Source: Nymphaea colorata (taxonomy: Eukaryota; Streptophyta; Magnoliopsida; Nymphaeales; Nymphaeaceae). From it: a stretch of 64,000 nucleotides of DNA. Positions 34,801-46,202 of this stretch are shown here, piece after piece. A model generated the notes under the pieces. The model had not been told where the DNA came from. It saw only the letters and a program-made list of their open reading frames with translations, and ran no database searches. The stretch covers positions 33,699,934 through 33,763,933 of the forward strand of contig NC_045138.2 in the NCBI RefSeq assembly GCF_008831285.2, read 5' to 3'. Position 1 is the stretch's first letter. Every line of letters begins with the position of its first letter. Made by a program: the position numbers and the translations under genes.

Positions 34801-35394
34801 CCTACCCTAATTTGCTTCTAAAGTGGTATTCCTTACTGATGCTCGATCATGAAAGTAGGTAGTTTTACAGAGAGGGGGACAGGGCAAAAGTTAAGCGGCC
34901 ATCTGGTTTTGCTTTTTCTTTTTTTAAAAAAAAAAAAAAACTTCGCTTCTTATTTCGTCTGTCAATTGTACAATTTGCAGGTATTCAGTCAACCAGTGTT
35001 TGCGTTTTTTGAAGGATTAATAGAAAAAGTTTTTCCCAAAAGCATGACGTTCCTAAAAAAGAACTACAGTATTTGCCTCCCGTGTTTGCCAGTTTACCAT
35101 TTCAATCTAATCAGGCTGGTCTTTAGAACCCTGTATGTGGTCTCCACAGTTGCACTGGCCATGTACTTTCCTTACTTTAACCAAGTGTTGGGCATCTTAG
35201 GTGCCCTTAACTTCTGGCCTCTGGCCATATATTTTCCAATAGAGATGTACATGGGGCAGAAAAGAGTGAGATCATGGAGTACCAAGTGGGTGGCCTTTGA
35301 GGTGTTCAGCATCTTCTGTCTTCTCATTTCATTGTTTGCCCTGATTGGCTCGGTTGAAGGACTTGTAAGAGCCAAACTTGGTTGGGCTTCATGA
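31814..35394 (+). CDS. Amino acid permease, copy C (AAP family), 7 exons
   Basis: Intact paralogue of copy A with 466 codons. Exons are 31814-31895, 32401-32634, 33807-33900, 33981-34195, 34309-34442, 34555-34782 and 34981-35394; every exon has the length seen in copies A and B and all introns are GT-AG. The role is proton-coupled amino acid uptake across the plasma membrane, inferred from the family. It differs from A at few residues. Those at conserved-looking places are TSAGSMR (A: TSAVSMR), NCFH (A: NCYH), IMSVFYST (A: IMSGFYST) and LSCACFG (A: LSCGCFG); the first and third put Gly/Val swaps inside membrane segments and may affect activity. AATAAA near 35,421 may direct polyadenylation. 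A second, frame-compatible last exon (copy D) lies 0.64 kb downstream. Confidence 0.93.
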
Positions 35395-36034
35395 TGTGAA
35401 ATCTTAGTGTAATTATTTCAAATAAATGTTAATGAGGTCATTTTTCAAATAGCCAATGGTGCCATTTGATATAATTTTATTGTGTGTTCCAAGGGGCAGA
35501 TTCATGAAACACTTTGTGAGTGTTTTGGCTGTCAAATAATATTTCTGTTTGACAATGAGAATGGTTTGTCATTGGCCCATGAATCTACCTCACAATTAAA
35601 ACAAATTTATGGAACATTTTATGGTAGGCCTTGATGAATCTCCTCAATATTTAAAGTAGATCTGTGGAATCATTTCATCGGCTCCCTCTCTATCTTTTTG
35701 TCTCCTGCTAGTCTTGCTTTTTGTTCTTGTTCTTCTTTTTGCATGTTTTATGTTCTTGTTTTCTTTGCTAATTTTTCTCCTATTTTTTTTGCCCTTGTTA
35801 ATATAATCTCTGTTAATATAATCTGGCAATAATCCGGCTAAGCCCCGAGAGAGACAGAGCCTGAAAGAAACCACGTTTACTATCAATCTTAAAACTGGTT
35901 AATTTTGAATTTATGAAAGAAACCAGCCGACAGGCGTGCATTCTTTTTGCTGTTTTTAGCTTATTCTTTTTCCTGTTTTTAGCTTACCATCAATGTTAAT
36001 TTCATAAGATGAATTTTTTTTTTTTTTTTTGCAG

Positions 36035-36448
36035 GTATACAGTCAACCAGTGTTTGCATTTGCTGAAAAAGTAATAGAAAGGATGCTCCCCAAAAGCATG
36101 ACGTTTCTGAGGAAGGATTTCTGTATTAGCGTACCACGTCTGCCAGTTTACCATGTCACACTACTCAGGCTATGCTTTAGAACCCTGTATGTTGTCTCCA
36201 CAGTCGCACTGGCCATGTACTTTCCTTACTTTAACCAAGTGTTGGGCATCTTAGGTGCCCTTAACTTCTGGCCTCTGGCCATATATTTTCCAATAGAGAT
36301 GTACATGGTGCAGAAAAGAGTGAGATCATGGAGTACCAAGTGGGTGGTCTTTGAGGTGTTCAGCATCTTCTGTCTTCTCATTTCATTGTTTGCTCTTATT
36401 GGCTCAGTTGAAGGACTTGTAAGAGCCAAACTTGGTTGGGCTTCATGA
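36035..36448 (+). pseudogene. Orphan AAP last exon, copy D (B/C mosaic)
   Basis: A complete 414-nt exon 7 with its own acceptor (TTTGCAG|GTATAC), a 137-residue open frame and a stop, but without exons 1-6. The upstream DNA from about 35,800 is B-type intron 6, fused to A/C-type 3' flank. The first two thirds of the exon read like copy B (VYSQPVFAFAEKVIERMLPKS, VPRLPVYHVTLLRLCF). From about 36,200 onward most bases and the 3' flank are C-type (ending VRAKLGWAS), except B-like MVQK and VVFEV. It is probably a relic, but the phase-0 acceptor is compatible with the AAP-C exon 6 donor at 34,783, so an alternative C-D transcript is possible. Confidence 0.8.
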
Positions 36449-36728
36449 TGTGAAATCTTAGTGTAATTACCTCAAATAAATGTTAATGAGGTCATTTTTC
36501 AAATAGCCAATTGTGCCATTTGATATAATTTATTGTGTGTTCCAAGAGGCAGATTCATGAAACACTTTATGAGTGTTTTGGCTGTCAAATAATATTTTAA
36601 GGTCTCTTGACAATGAGAATGGTTTGCCATTGGTCCAACCTCACAAATAAGACAAATTTATGGAACATTGTATGATAGGACTTCTTGAATCTCCTCAACA
36701 GTTAAAGTAGATTTATGGAATCATTTTC
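36449..36728 (+). repeat. Third copy of the AAP A/C-type 3' flank
   Basis: It matches 8,600-8,860 and 35,395-35,690 and breaks off at about 36,728, where LINE-like sequence begins. Confidence 0.75.
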
Positions 36729-38790
36729 TAGATTTCTACTTTAAGCCCCTTCGCTTCGAGCCCCGTTGCCAGATTTTCACCTCTCCTCCCTTTCTGTCTC
36801 ATGTGCGATCGCTCTTGAGCTGCCTTTCCTGCACCAAGAGATCAAGAATGTTGTCTGAGCCCTTGGCTCTGGTAAGGCGCCCGGCATTGATGGCTTTCCT
36901 ATTGAATTTTTTTGTACCTTTTGGGAGGTTTGTACCGCTGATGTGTTTGAGTTTTGTGATGAATTTGCCTCCAACTCCGTCTTTCAGGAATTTAATCAAG
37001 CCACCTATGACTTGGTGCCTAAGCATTCTAACTTTACGGACGTCACTCACTTTCGCTCGATCTTCATCTTAGACACTCCTTACAAGATTATTGCTAAGTT
37101 GCTTTCCTTACGGCTTGCGCCTGTTATGTCGTCTATCATTAACCTCTTCCAGGTTGCTTTCATCAAGGGTCGGTGTTTAGAGGACGTTGTGGTCCTCGCC
37201 AATGAGGTTGTTCATTCCCTATACTCTCTGTGTCTTCCTTCCTTCATCCTTAAGTTGGACATCTCTAAAGCTTTTGATTCGGTTAGTTGAGAGTTTCTTT
37301 CTGACCTCCTCACACGCCTTGCTTTTGGTCCGTCGTTTAGGCAATGGATCCTTTCAATTGTCACTGAGGCCCAACTAGCGGTCTCCTTCAATGGGTTGTG
37401 TGGCGATTTCTTTTGTCTAGGTCGTGGCCTTCGTCAGGGTTGTCCGTTATCGCCGTTGCTCTTCAACTTAGTTGTTGAGTGCTTTTCAGCTTTATTTTGT
37501 CACGTTGCGGTCGTAGGCTTCCTCACTCCGCACTCACTCCCCCACTTACAGGCTCTCTCCTCCCTTTAGTATGTTGAGCTGATGATTTTTTCCTGTTTGG
37601 CGCTGCTTCCCGCCAACAGATTGTAAGAACTTGGCTTATCCTTCGGGTTTTTGAGCTCATTTGGGTCTTTCTATTAAATGTCACATTTCTCTCATTCGCG
37701 CGGATCCCACCACGATGATTATTGCGGAAGTTTGCTTTGGGTGCAAAGCTACTGGTCTTTCTATGGACTACTTGGGTCTTCAGTTTACGTTGTCGTCTCA
37801 TGCACCCTCCTTTTGGAATGGAATGGAGCAGAAGCTTGTTGATCGCCTCTAGTGTTGGCAGGAAAAACTGTTTTCTCTCCTAAGTCGTATTACTCTTGCT
37901 AAGCATTGTCTTGCGTCTGTCCCTCTCCATGCTTTTGCGGTCTTTCGACCTCCTGTGGCTGTTCTGAAAATGTTTGACAAGATCATTTCTAAATTTATCT
38001 GAGATGGTGACCGACCTTCAGATCGCCTTGCGCATTGGGATGTGGTTGCCTTTCGCGTCTTCTTGGGGGCGTTGGGATTACCAACCTTACTCGAGCTTGT
38101 GAGTCTTCTCTGTGTTCTTGGTGGTGGCGTCTAGCAACTAAGCACTCTCTCATCACTTTGTTCATTTGCTCCAAATTTGACATGTCTTTCCCTAGTGATT
38201 GGAATACTTCCATCTCTCACACCTCTCCCTCTCAGTTTTTGTGCAATCTGCTTTCTGCCCTTCCTCTCTTCCTCCGCCTTGCTAACCTTCCATCGTTCGC
38301 ATCCCCATCTTGGCCTCTTTCACCTTCTCATGAATTCACTTTTTCTTCTTGCTACCTGGCTTCCTTTGGTTCTTCTGTGGCGTCGCTCCCACCCTGATCC
38401 CTTTGGTCCTCTGGCCCTTCTCCTTGTGCCACTGCTTTTGTTTGGCTTCTTCTTACTGACCACATCAACACTTTTGACCACTTGCAGCGTCGGCTTAACT
38501 AACCAGTGTCCCCTTAGTCTCGCCGCGACTGAGTCTCGGATCTACCTTTTTACTTTTTGCTCTTTTTTCTTTAGTGTTTTTGCCTCCTCCTGGCCTTCTC
38601 TTGTTAGTAGCCTTCCGGACCCACCCCCATTCATCTTTTTTTTTTTCTCTTCTGTCCTTCTCCCCTCCTTACGGTTTCTTGGGGTTGTGTCTAGAAGTTG
38701 TGGCTCATTTCAGTTTGGTGGCGCATTTGGAAAGAGCGCAACAACAGGGTCTTCAAGAGTACCTTATCTTCGTCTGAGTCTCTGGCTCGT
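36729..38790 (+). mobile_element. Degenerate LINE (non-LTR retrotransposon), ORF2 3' part
   Basis: Broken frames on the + strand spell a plant L1-type reverse transcriptase in order: ALGSGKAPGIDGFPIEFF at about 36,860, DLVPKHSNFTDVTHFRSI, YKIIAKLLSLRLAPV, FILKLDISKAFDSVS followed by a stop, then GLRQGCPLSPLLFN at about 37,430. The YADD box is corrupted (YVELMIF). Later come a YLGLQF segment, then FWLLLTDHINTF and LISVWWRIWKERNNRVF, typical of the zinc-binding tail of plant LINEs. Many stops and shifts make it inactive. The endonuclease half is missing, as in 5'-truncated copies. No poly-A tail or target duplication is clear, and the right boundary with the AAP-B-type tail is uncertain (38,780-38,810). 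Confidence 0.8.
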
Positions 38791-38817
38791 CTTGTGCAAG
38801 CAAAACTTCATTATCCA

Positions 38818-39079
38818 AACCTCTTCCATAAATATATTTATGTCCATGCTAGTGGGAGTACTGATCCGTCAATGGTGTCAAATGATATCTTGTAACGGGC
38901 CAATGTCAATGATTTGGATACTATCTTCTGACTCCGTGCATAAGGGTTTTGGTGAGAAAGTCTCTATCCAACTAGTGATCAAATTCAAATTGGACATGGA
39001 ATGCAGATTCCACTAAATACCTGAATGTGACTATATATGAAAATTTTGAACTTGGCGTCTTGCATCTTCAAGATATGAA
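38818..39079 (+). repeat. B-type AAP 3' tail, second copy
   Basis: It matches 14,411-14,665 after AAP-B and continues to GATATG, where PI31 fragment 2 begins. Together with B-type intron 6 at 35,800 it shows that a second B gene once stood here. Confidence 0.8.
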
Positions 39080-39080
39080 C

Positions 39081-39272
39081 TAGTCGCCAACCCTACAAGC
39101 AAAAGCAACAATTCTCAATAGCAGTTCCGCCATCGAAAAACCCTAGTTTGAGAATGCCCAAAAGAAAATCAAGAAAAATGAAGTGGAAAGAATACTTGAT
39201 CTGAAGATCGAGGGGCGCGCTTTCCGCTCCCGATCGCCGGTTGGGACTGCGTCCACTGTAAGCATGTCGCCA
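39081..39272 (-). pseudogene. PI31 gene fragment 2 (exon 2 end and intron 2)
   Basis: It matches about 45,836-46,027 of the intact PI31 gene: a few bases of exon 3, intron 2 and the last 75-80 nt of exon 2. A 2-bp GC insertion breaks the frame. A different part of PI31 is kept here from that in fragment 1, although both are followed by the same exon-like segment. Confidence 0.82.
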
Positions 39273-39464
39273 AGAGAAAAAAAAAAAACTCGGGATACGC
39301 ATACAAACAATAAGCATGATGTAGGAAACATGAGAAAAAAAGAAAAAAACTCGCCACTTTTCCACGGAATTGGAAATCAGAGCAAGAATTCCGAAAGATT
39401 AAAGCCCGATAATTAGATTTCACCGTGGTTATCGTTGCTAAGCCTAGCAAGAAAAAAGGCATAC

Positions 39465-39600
39465 CTTCACATTCGAGATGAACTTCACCGAGACGACTTG
39501 GCAGCTTGATCTCGCCCTTGCAAGCCCTAGCAGACATCACCGTCGGCGGCAATGTTCCTCCCGTAACAGTCTCATTCGATACAAACGATCTGACGCACAT
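39465..39600 (-). pseudogene. Unidentified first-exon-like segment, copy 2
   Basis: Counterpart of 16,216-16,350: it starts MCVRSFVSNETV, but a 1-nt insertion shifts the frame after about 32 codons. The ATG and the donor (AAG|GTATGC) are kept. The homology runs from about 39,300 to 39,685. Confidence 0.45.
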
Positions 39601-39840
39601 AATTTGATCGGTCTCCACTCAACACAAGCGGAGATCAAGAATCGAGGAATGAGTCTGAAAGCGAGCAATCGGCATCAAGGCTACTACTGGAACGGCGTCC
39701 GGGGAGAGAGAAAGGGACACCCCATGATCACACTAAGATGCGAAAAGGGCTGCGGCAAAAAGCTTTCAAGAATCAAAATCCTTTTTTCTTCGTTGGATGA
39801 CGACGCGGTGCATGCGGGGCTCATGGTTTGATACAAGTGG

Positions 39841-40408
39841 GTCTGGCGGGTAGAGAATATATTGCAAATGAATTTTTTTGAATTTGTGTTTTTCCCATGA
39901 CTTCGGTTGCATCCAATTATTTAACTGTTTCAATTTTCGTGATCCAACCGCAACTTATCCAAGTCAGTGAAAAGAATATCCAACAACTCACTTTACATTT
40001 ACTTTTTCAAAACATTTTAAAATCTCTATGATAGAGGTCATTGGCACCATTGTTTCGGGTGAGCGAGACTTATTAATCCCTGGTCCTGAGTCGGTGTCAA
40101 CGATACAACGGTTGGTAAAAAAAAAAAAAAAAATGCATTGATGACCCCTGATGGTTATGACTAATACTGCGCGCAATCCCCATTTATTCAAATTGGGAGT
40201 CAATAAAGAACGAAACAGTGGAAATTATAAGAGGTCAGAACTGAAGTTAGAGATGCCTCACCTCCTGCTCCCGTGCGGGGACGTGGAATCTTGGAGAGTG
40301 TTGCATTTACGTTGCGCTTCCATGTATTTTATATTGTGGACCGATAGCATAATTCATAATGCGATGGGGCCACCATCAAATGGTGGAAAGTAAAATGGAA
40401 CAAAATGC
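39841..40408. other. Spacer, no gene seen
   Basis: AT-rich, with an A-tract at 40,117-40,133. TTTT on the minus strand (40,402-40,405) would terminate the tRNA gene. Confidence 0.5.
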
Positions 40409-40489
40409 GTGGACGGCAGGATTCGAACCTGCGCGGGCAGAGCCCACATGATTTCTAGTCATGCCCGATAACCACTCCGGCACGTCCAC
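40409..40489 (-). tRNA. tRNA-Ser (anticodon AGA)
   Basis: The minus strand reads as an 81-nt class II tRNA: acceptor GTGGACG pairing with CGTCCAC, a D arm ending GGAGTGGTTATC, an anticodon loop CTAGAAA giving AGA, a long variable arm (TGGGCTCTGCCCGC region) and the T-loop GGTTCGAATCC, which is also the B box. The long variable arm confirms Ser. There is no intron. A TTTT terminator follows within 10 bp. The A to inosine wobble would read UCU, UCC and UCA. Confidence 0.96.
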
Positions 40490-41626
40490 ATAGCGCGTCC
40501 ATTTTTGTCATATGCAGTTACTTATCTACTTTTGCTCTTATTGAGTATTAATTCCAAAGGGAAAGGAAGACGCTTTTCTCCTGCATCTCGACTTCTAGAC
40601 CACCACCTTTGTCTTCCGTATATAGTAGAGGTGAAAAAAAAAAAAAAATCTGCTGCTTAAAACCCTTAACCCCATTGGAAACAGGATTTCTGCTCTGCCA
40701 GGCTAAAAACACCACCCAATGCTACAAAGCACCAGCCGGTCCAAGGGAGCAAGTCTAATGTAATTCCCCCAAAAAAAATTATGCAATTACGTTCTCCGAA
40801 TCAAACGTCCTTTTTCTAAATTTGTAACTTCATAAATGCTGTTTGCATGCTTTAAAACCTCCATGTCATTCTTCAACTAGTCTTTCTCGACTGAAAGATT
40901 CCAAATTTCCGAGGTGATAAGACGGGAAAAGTTAAATCCCACTTTGTAAGTTCTGGTTAAAGTTGTGAAAAACAAATAGATAGTTGTGTCAAAAGCACGG
41001 ACGACATGTGTATCACTCCCCCTTCTCATCATTTTTCATCTTGTGAACAAAGACACGTAACAACCGACTTAATTGACTTTGGTTTCACGTCATTCATTAT
41101 TTTTCTTTGTTTCGCCTTAAGGTCCGGTGAATACCTGAAGACCAAAAGAATCTAAACCGAAATGCCAAACAAACCTGACACAGTCACACTCGATGAATTC
41201 TTGACGCGCGAAATTCATGCATTAGATGGTGGAACAGACGGTACAAACTTCAAACCATATTTTCGTTCGTTTTTTCTTTAAAGCCTAAAAATGTAATCGC
41301 CGTCTCTTTGCTATATTTTATAGAGAATCGTACAAGAATTTTTTGTTGCCCCCATTCTCCAAGTTTCTGGGAAATCATACGCAATGACCTGTAAATCAAT
41401 CTCATCTAAATGAAAATTTGACCAAACCATCCATGCCGAGTCCACCTCAATATTCAAGATATTGGAACTCCAAATTATTATTAAACGTATTTACAAGTAA
41501 TAAGTTCTATATGTATCCTGTAGCACAAAGCCTCTCGACAACTTCCGTGAAATGTATCTATAAGCTCGTCAACATAATCCACATCACTCGCGTGAAAAGG
41601 AACATAACAAGAAGTCCTCTCTTTCA
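40490..41626. other. Spacer between tRNA-Ser and PI31
   Basis: No gene recognised. The part next to 41,626 should hold the PI31 3' UTR on the minus strand. Confidence 0.5.
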
Positions 41627-44600
41627 TCAGAACGGAGAGAAGTGCTGCAGATCCGGGTGTACATTGCTTCCAGGCCGCCGCGGGTTCCTATTAAAATTGC
41701 CAAGAAATTTCGTAAGACAAAATAGAAAAAGACGAAGGAAACATATTGAAACGAGAAAGACAACTCATCTTCCACCGCTTCGTGGATCCGGTCATGCATA
41801 CTTACAACTACATGATGATCCCCATGGAACCAAGAGAGCATAACAAGCCTACTTATAGCAAAGGTCATGGTCTCCATGCCATTAAAGAATCTCATTTGAA
41901 TATTTCAACGTGGTAGACCTCATATAAATTTGCAAAGGGACAGAATAGGATAATAAAACAAGCAAGTTCAGGAAGCCCAGATACCATGATGACCAAGGTA
42001 ATAAATACAAATTGATGGCAACTAAAAAAGAAGCATTCGAAGGAGTTACTACTTACTACTATCATACAGCATTTTAATGTCACAGTACAAATATGCACTA
42101 GAGCAGATCATGTGGGATACTAATCAGTTACTTGGGAAGGGTGAACTAGCAAGCAGCATGTACCATGCCACTAACAAAATGTCTTCCCTGGATGAATTTT
42201 CAGTAGCAACCTGAATCTCTTTCATCTGAACTGATTCCTCTCTCTTCATCACATCCTCCTCAATGGACCCAATTTTCAAGAGGGACACTGACTAGAGGGC
42301 AATCTTCAAACTCAAGTACCCCCCACCCCCTAACAAGACCTTCAAGGCTGAAGGTAGTGCCTTAAATGCTGACCAAGTTAAACAGACAAGATGGTTATAT
42401 ATCTCTTTGGCAAGGGTCCAGCAAGGGTTGCCAAAGGCTAAGCGTAGTATAACCAATAAGTTTTCAGGTCCAACTTTCACTGTGTCACGTGAAAGAAAAG
42501 GCCCACAGTGTCATTGAAGCTCATTGCGTGAAGCTCTTTAATCTAATCAGGTCTAGATGATTAAAGGGCGTTGGAATAACAAAAGAAAGAGGAATGATTT
42601 GTCTCTGTTTCCAACCTCCATGGGACATATCCAACGTTACATACTGACGACGGAGTCAACATGCAGAACAAGAGACTGAATGCGAATCCTAAATTTTTCA
42701 ACCTGATTGGTCAATAAATCAGTTTGCTGACAAAATAAACTTCTAAAGAAAGTTCAATTTCGAACCATGATGAAAGAATGCTTTTGTCATTGCCATGCCC
42801 TTCAGCAAAGCCAGTTCTAATGGAACAAATCACGTTATGTTTCCACTCATGCACCAAAATAACATCCGTCCTTAAAAATAATTAAGCAGCCACACTTTTC
42901 AAACACCCCAATGCATTCATCACCATTCAACGTTCATGGATACATTTTTACCAATCCAAGACATACCTCACAAAACGACTCGGTTCAAAACCGGGAACAT
43001 CAGGAGGACCATATGGATCAAACCGTGCTCCAGGCGGCACAAATCTATGAAGAACAGAACAGAATATCAGCATATTCACAATAGTGGATATCCTATCAAA
43101 AATTGAGAGAAGGATAAAGCTTACGGCACTCCGCCAGACATAGGATCAGGATCTCCATGTATCCCGTTCCAGCGTGGATCATTTGGTCCTGTTAAAACAA
43201 CAAAAATTAGGTAGTAGTTCAAGATTAACTTCTTAAGTATAGGCATATTCCTAAAGATCACATTGGTTCATGTGGTACAGACCTAAAAGCATTCCTCCAT
43301 AACTCCCATAAGTATCCCTGGATAAAGAACAGAAAAAAGAAAAAAGTTCTAACAAATTATGCTCATTTATCGAGGAAAAATGACATATAGTGGATGGAAC
43401 TAGAACCTGGCAGGATACATGCCAGCACCAAGACTTGGATAAAGATCGTTAGCTCCAAGAGGTGGGATTGGTGGGGCTGGAGCAGGTCTACAGATAAATG
43501 AACAAAGGATCATCTCATGTCACAAGTAGAAAAACGAAAAGAAAAATGGAGAAGCAAAAAAACTTGCTCTAAACATATAAAGGCAAAGAATAGGCAACAA
43601 CCATAGCGCCCGCCAACAATTAGATAAGAGCACACAAACTGGAAAAAAAAAAGTTTATTCTTTCCAAGACCCAAAAAGGAAACTGGTCAAGCCTAAACGA
43701 CGACGGTATAATTTTCTAGTGAGAAGCTAATCTTTGTCAACAGTTATAGCTACCAGAAATATATGTTGAACTGAAGACAATAAGAAGTTTAAGAAATATA
43801 TTCTGCAGAAAAATGTTAAGGCACATCCATTAGTGACAAAAAGTAAAGAGTCAACCATCAAAAGATTTATTTGAGGCTCCACCCAAAAATAGTGCAAATA
43901 GTCAACCACAAAAACTAGATTGATCACATGAGAAACTCAGTGCTAGAAGTTCTGGATGGTGGAGGAGATTAAGGAAATTCAACCTTGTATTTAACTGTCA
44001 ATGTTTGAAAGAAATGCAACATATGCATAAGATATACGAACAAACACACAATTGTCACCAGGGTGCATGGATCTGCATTGTCCTCCAACCAGTTAAAGCC
44101 AATCAAGATCCAGCTTCAACATTTATTATCACTGCTAGACACTAATAAGACAAATCCGGCTCCACTCACCCCCTTTCCTCTTCGCCAAAAACATAATGAA
44201 AAAAGACAGATACAAAAGTAAATGAAGAACACAAGAAAGCACCATCCAGAAGAACTTAAGAAAAGAAGGAAAACAGATCTCATAGAGAAAAGGAAATGTA
44301 AGACAATGCCAAATGGCCTCAAAATTTACTTCAATATCATCAAGTTTGCGAAATAGGATGAGAGATTCACATCTAAGTTGCAATGAAAATAAAGTTTATA
44401 TCAGACTACCTTATCGAAGTTGTACCAGGCTCTCGACCAAACCCAATATCAGGTTGCCCTTGACCATGTTCTTCCCCTATCTGTAATCTACATGCAAGCA
44501 CATAATTGGATTCAGACAATGAGAGAGAAAAGCTCATTGTTTTTCAAATAACCAATAATATCAAACAAGCCTGAATAAAGAATTTTAGAGGTATAATCAT

Positions 44601-46165
44601 ATTTATCATATGACAAATCTAATGAATAATTTCTTCTACTAGCACCTTCATATGCATTCAATCTCATTTATGAAATGATTTAAATGATTAATCTTTTCAA
44701 AAAAAATCTTATTGCATCATGCCTTCCATTTGAAACCTCTTAATAATAAAGAGAAAGAGAGAGAGAGAGAGCCAAGTGACACAAAGTTGCTATTTCGTTC
44801 TTTTATTCTCCCGACCTGGCTTTATTACAATTTAATCTAGAAATTAAACCCAAATAATAATGTCAGCAGGTTAATGAGTTTATAATCCCCTAAGTGACTA
44901 ATTTCATAGATAAGCTGTTGAAAGGATAGGAAAATCTTAGTCAGCGACTCAGGAAACAACTACTAGCTCAATTCAAAGACCAAATACAAAAATAGCAACA
45001 TAATAATGAGCTCGACATATTGTTCCACCTAGATCATGCCCAACAAGAAGATAAATCACATGCTAGAAGGAGACCAATAAAAGGATATAGCAGGTTCTTA
45101 CTCAAACAAGCCACTTCTTGGCTCCCAATAATTACTTCTTACAATATTCATTCATTAGGGAAAGGATCACTTCACAGACCTCGTCTCCAGTTCAAGCTGA
45201 AACATGGGCCCCTACATATATGGAGAGGCGGCTTGGACGCCAAAAAGGCTAATCTTCTGCAGCGGGGAGGAATCCAAGAACCCTATCTAGATTCAGTCGT
45301 CAAACTGATCTTGATAACACAAATTAAGATGGCAAGACCCGTGTATGAAGTTGAAGCTTTTTCCATGCATTATCCAATAATACACATCAAACATCAATTG
45401 AGCAAACACTAGAATATGACAGTTTATGGTCTGACAAAGATGAATGTCACAATCGAACTAGCCTATGGCATCTTTGTTGCTATCAAATTCGATAAGTTGC
45501 TTCCTCTGTGATGCAGCATTTTTTTCATCTCATAGCAGAAGAATACCCATTCTTGTAGCTGATTAAAAGAACTAATATTTCTCGCATAAACAAATTCTCA
45601 ATACAATACTCGCAAAGGATTTCATATCAATTCAGGGATTGTCGAACTATCAATTTAATGACATCTCAATTAAAAGTAGAGCTAGGATTTACACCACACC
45701 TAGATTTTGATGAACTAGATCCCTCCTCTGGCTGGTCCTCAAGTTTCGACAGAATAGAACCATTGATATTCTTAACAAACTCGGGCAGATTCTTATAAAG
45801 TTCACTATAGTTTGCTGAAGAGCCATCGCGGACGTAGTCGCCAACCCTACAAGCAAAAGCAACAATTCTCAAATAGCAGTTCCGCCATCGAAAAACCCTC
45901 GTTCGAGCATGCCCAAAAGAAAATCAGGAAAAATGAAGTGGAAAGAATACTTGATCTGAAGATCGAGGGGCGCTTTCCGCTCCCCATCGCCGGTTGGGAC
46001 GGCGTCCACCGTAAGTATGTCCCCAAACGCCAAGCATTTGACCAACACCGTCTTCTTCCTGCCTTTGTCATCGGTTTTCTTGTAAAGGAACCCATACGAG
46101 TCCTCCAGTTCGTTCCACCCCTCTGTTCCCACTTCCTCTTCACCTAATCAACCAGGAAATGCATC

Positions 46166-46202
<37 letters not shown>

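Larger units (their letters stand above)
28305..35798 (+). repeat. Segmental duplication block 2 (contains AAP-C)
   Basis: Partner of block 1 (about 248-8980), in the same orientation. It ends abruptly near 35,798, where A/C-type 3' flank passes into B-type intron 6 sequence. It lacks the 869-bp organelle-like segment and a further 340 bp upstream of the gene. Confidence 0.85.

Noticed and set aside
36035-36448. Independent short AAP gene
   Set aside because: There are no upstream exons and no promoter; it begins exactly at an intron-exon boundary.
38177-39016. 279-codon + frame, the longest on that strand there
   Set aside because: It is Leu/Ser/Phe-rich and a shadow frame of the decayed LINE running into the AAP-B tail; no family signature is present.
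40409-40489. tRNA-Leu
   Set aside because: It also has a long variable arm, but the anticodon loop CTAGAAA gives AGA (Ser) and the G1:C72 acceptor with its D arm fits Ser.
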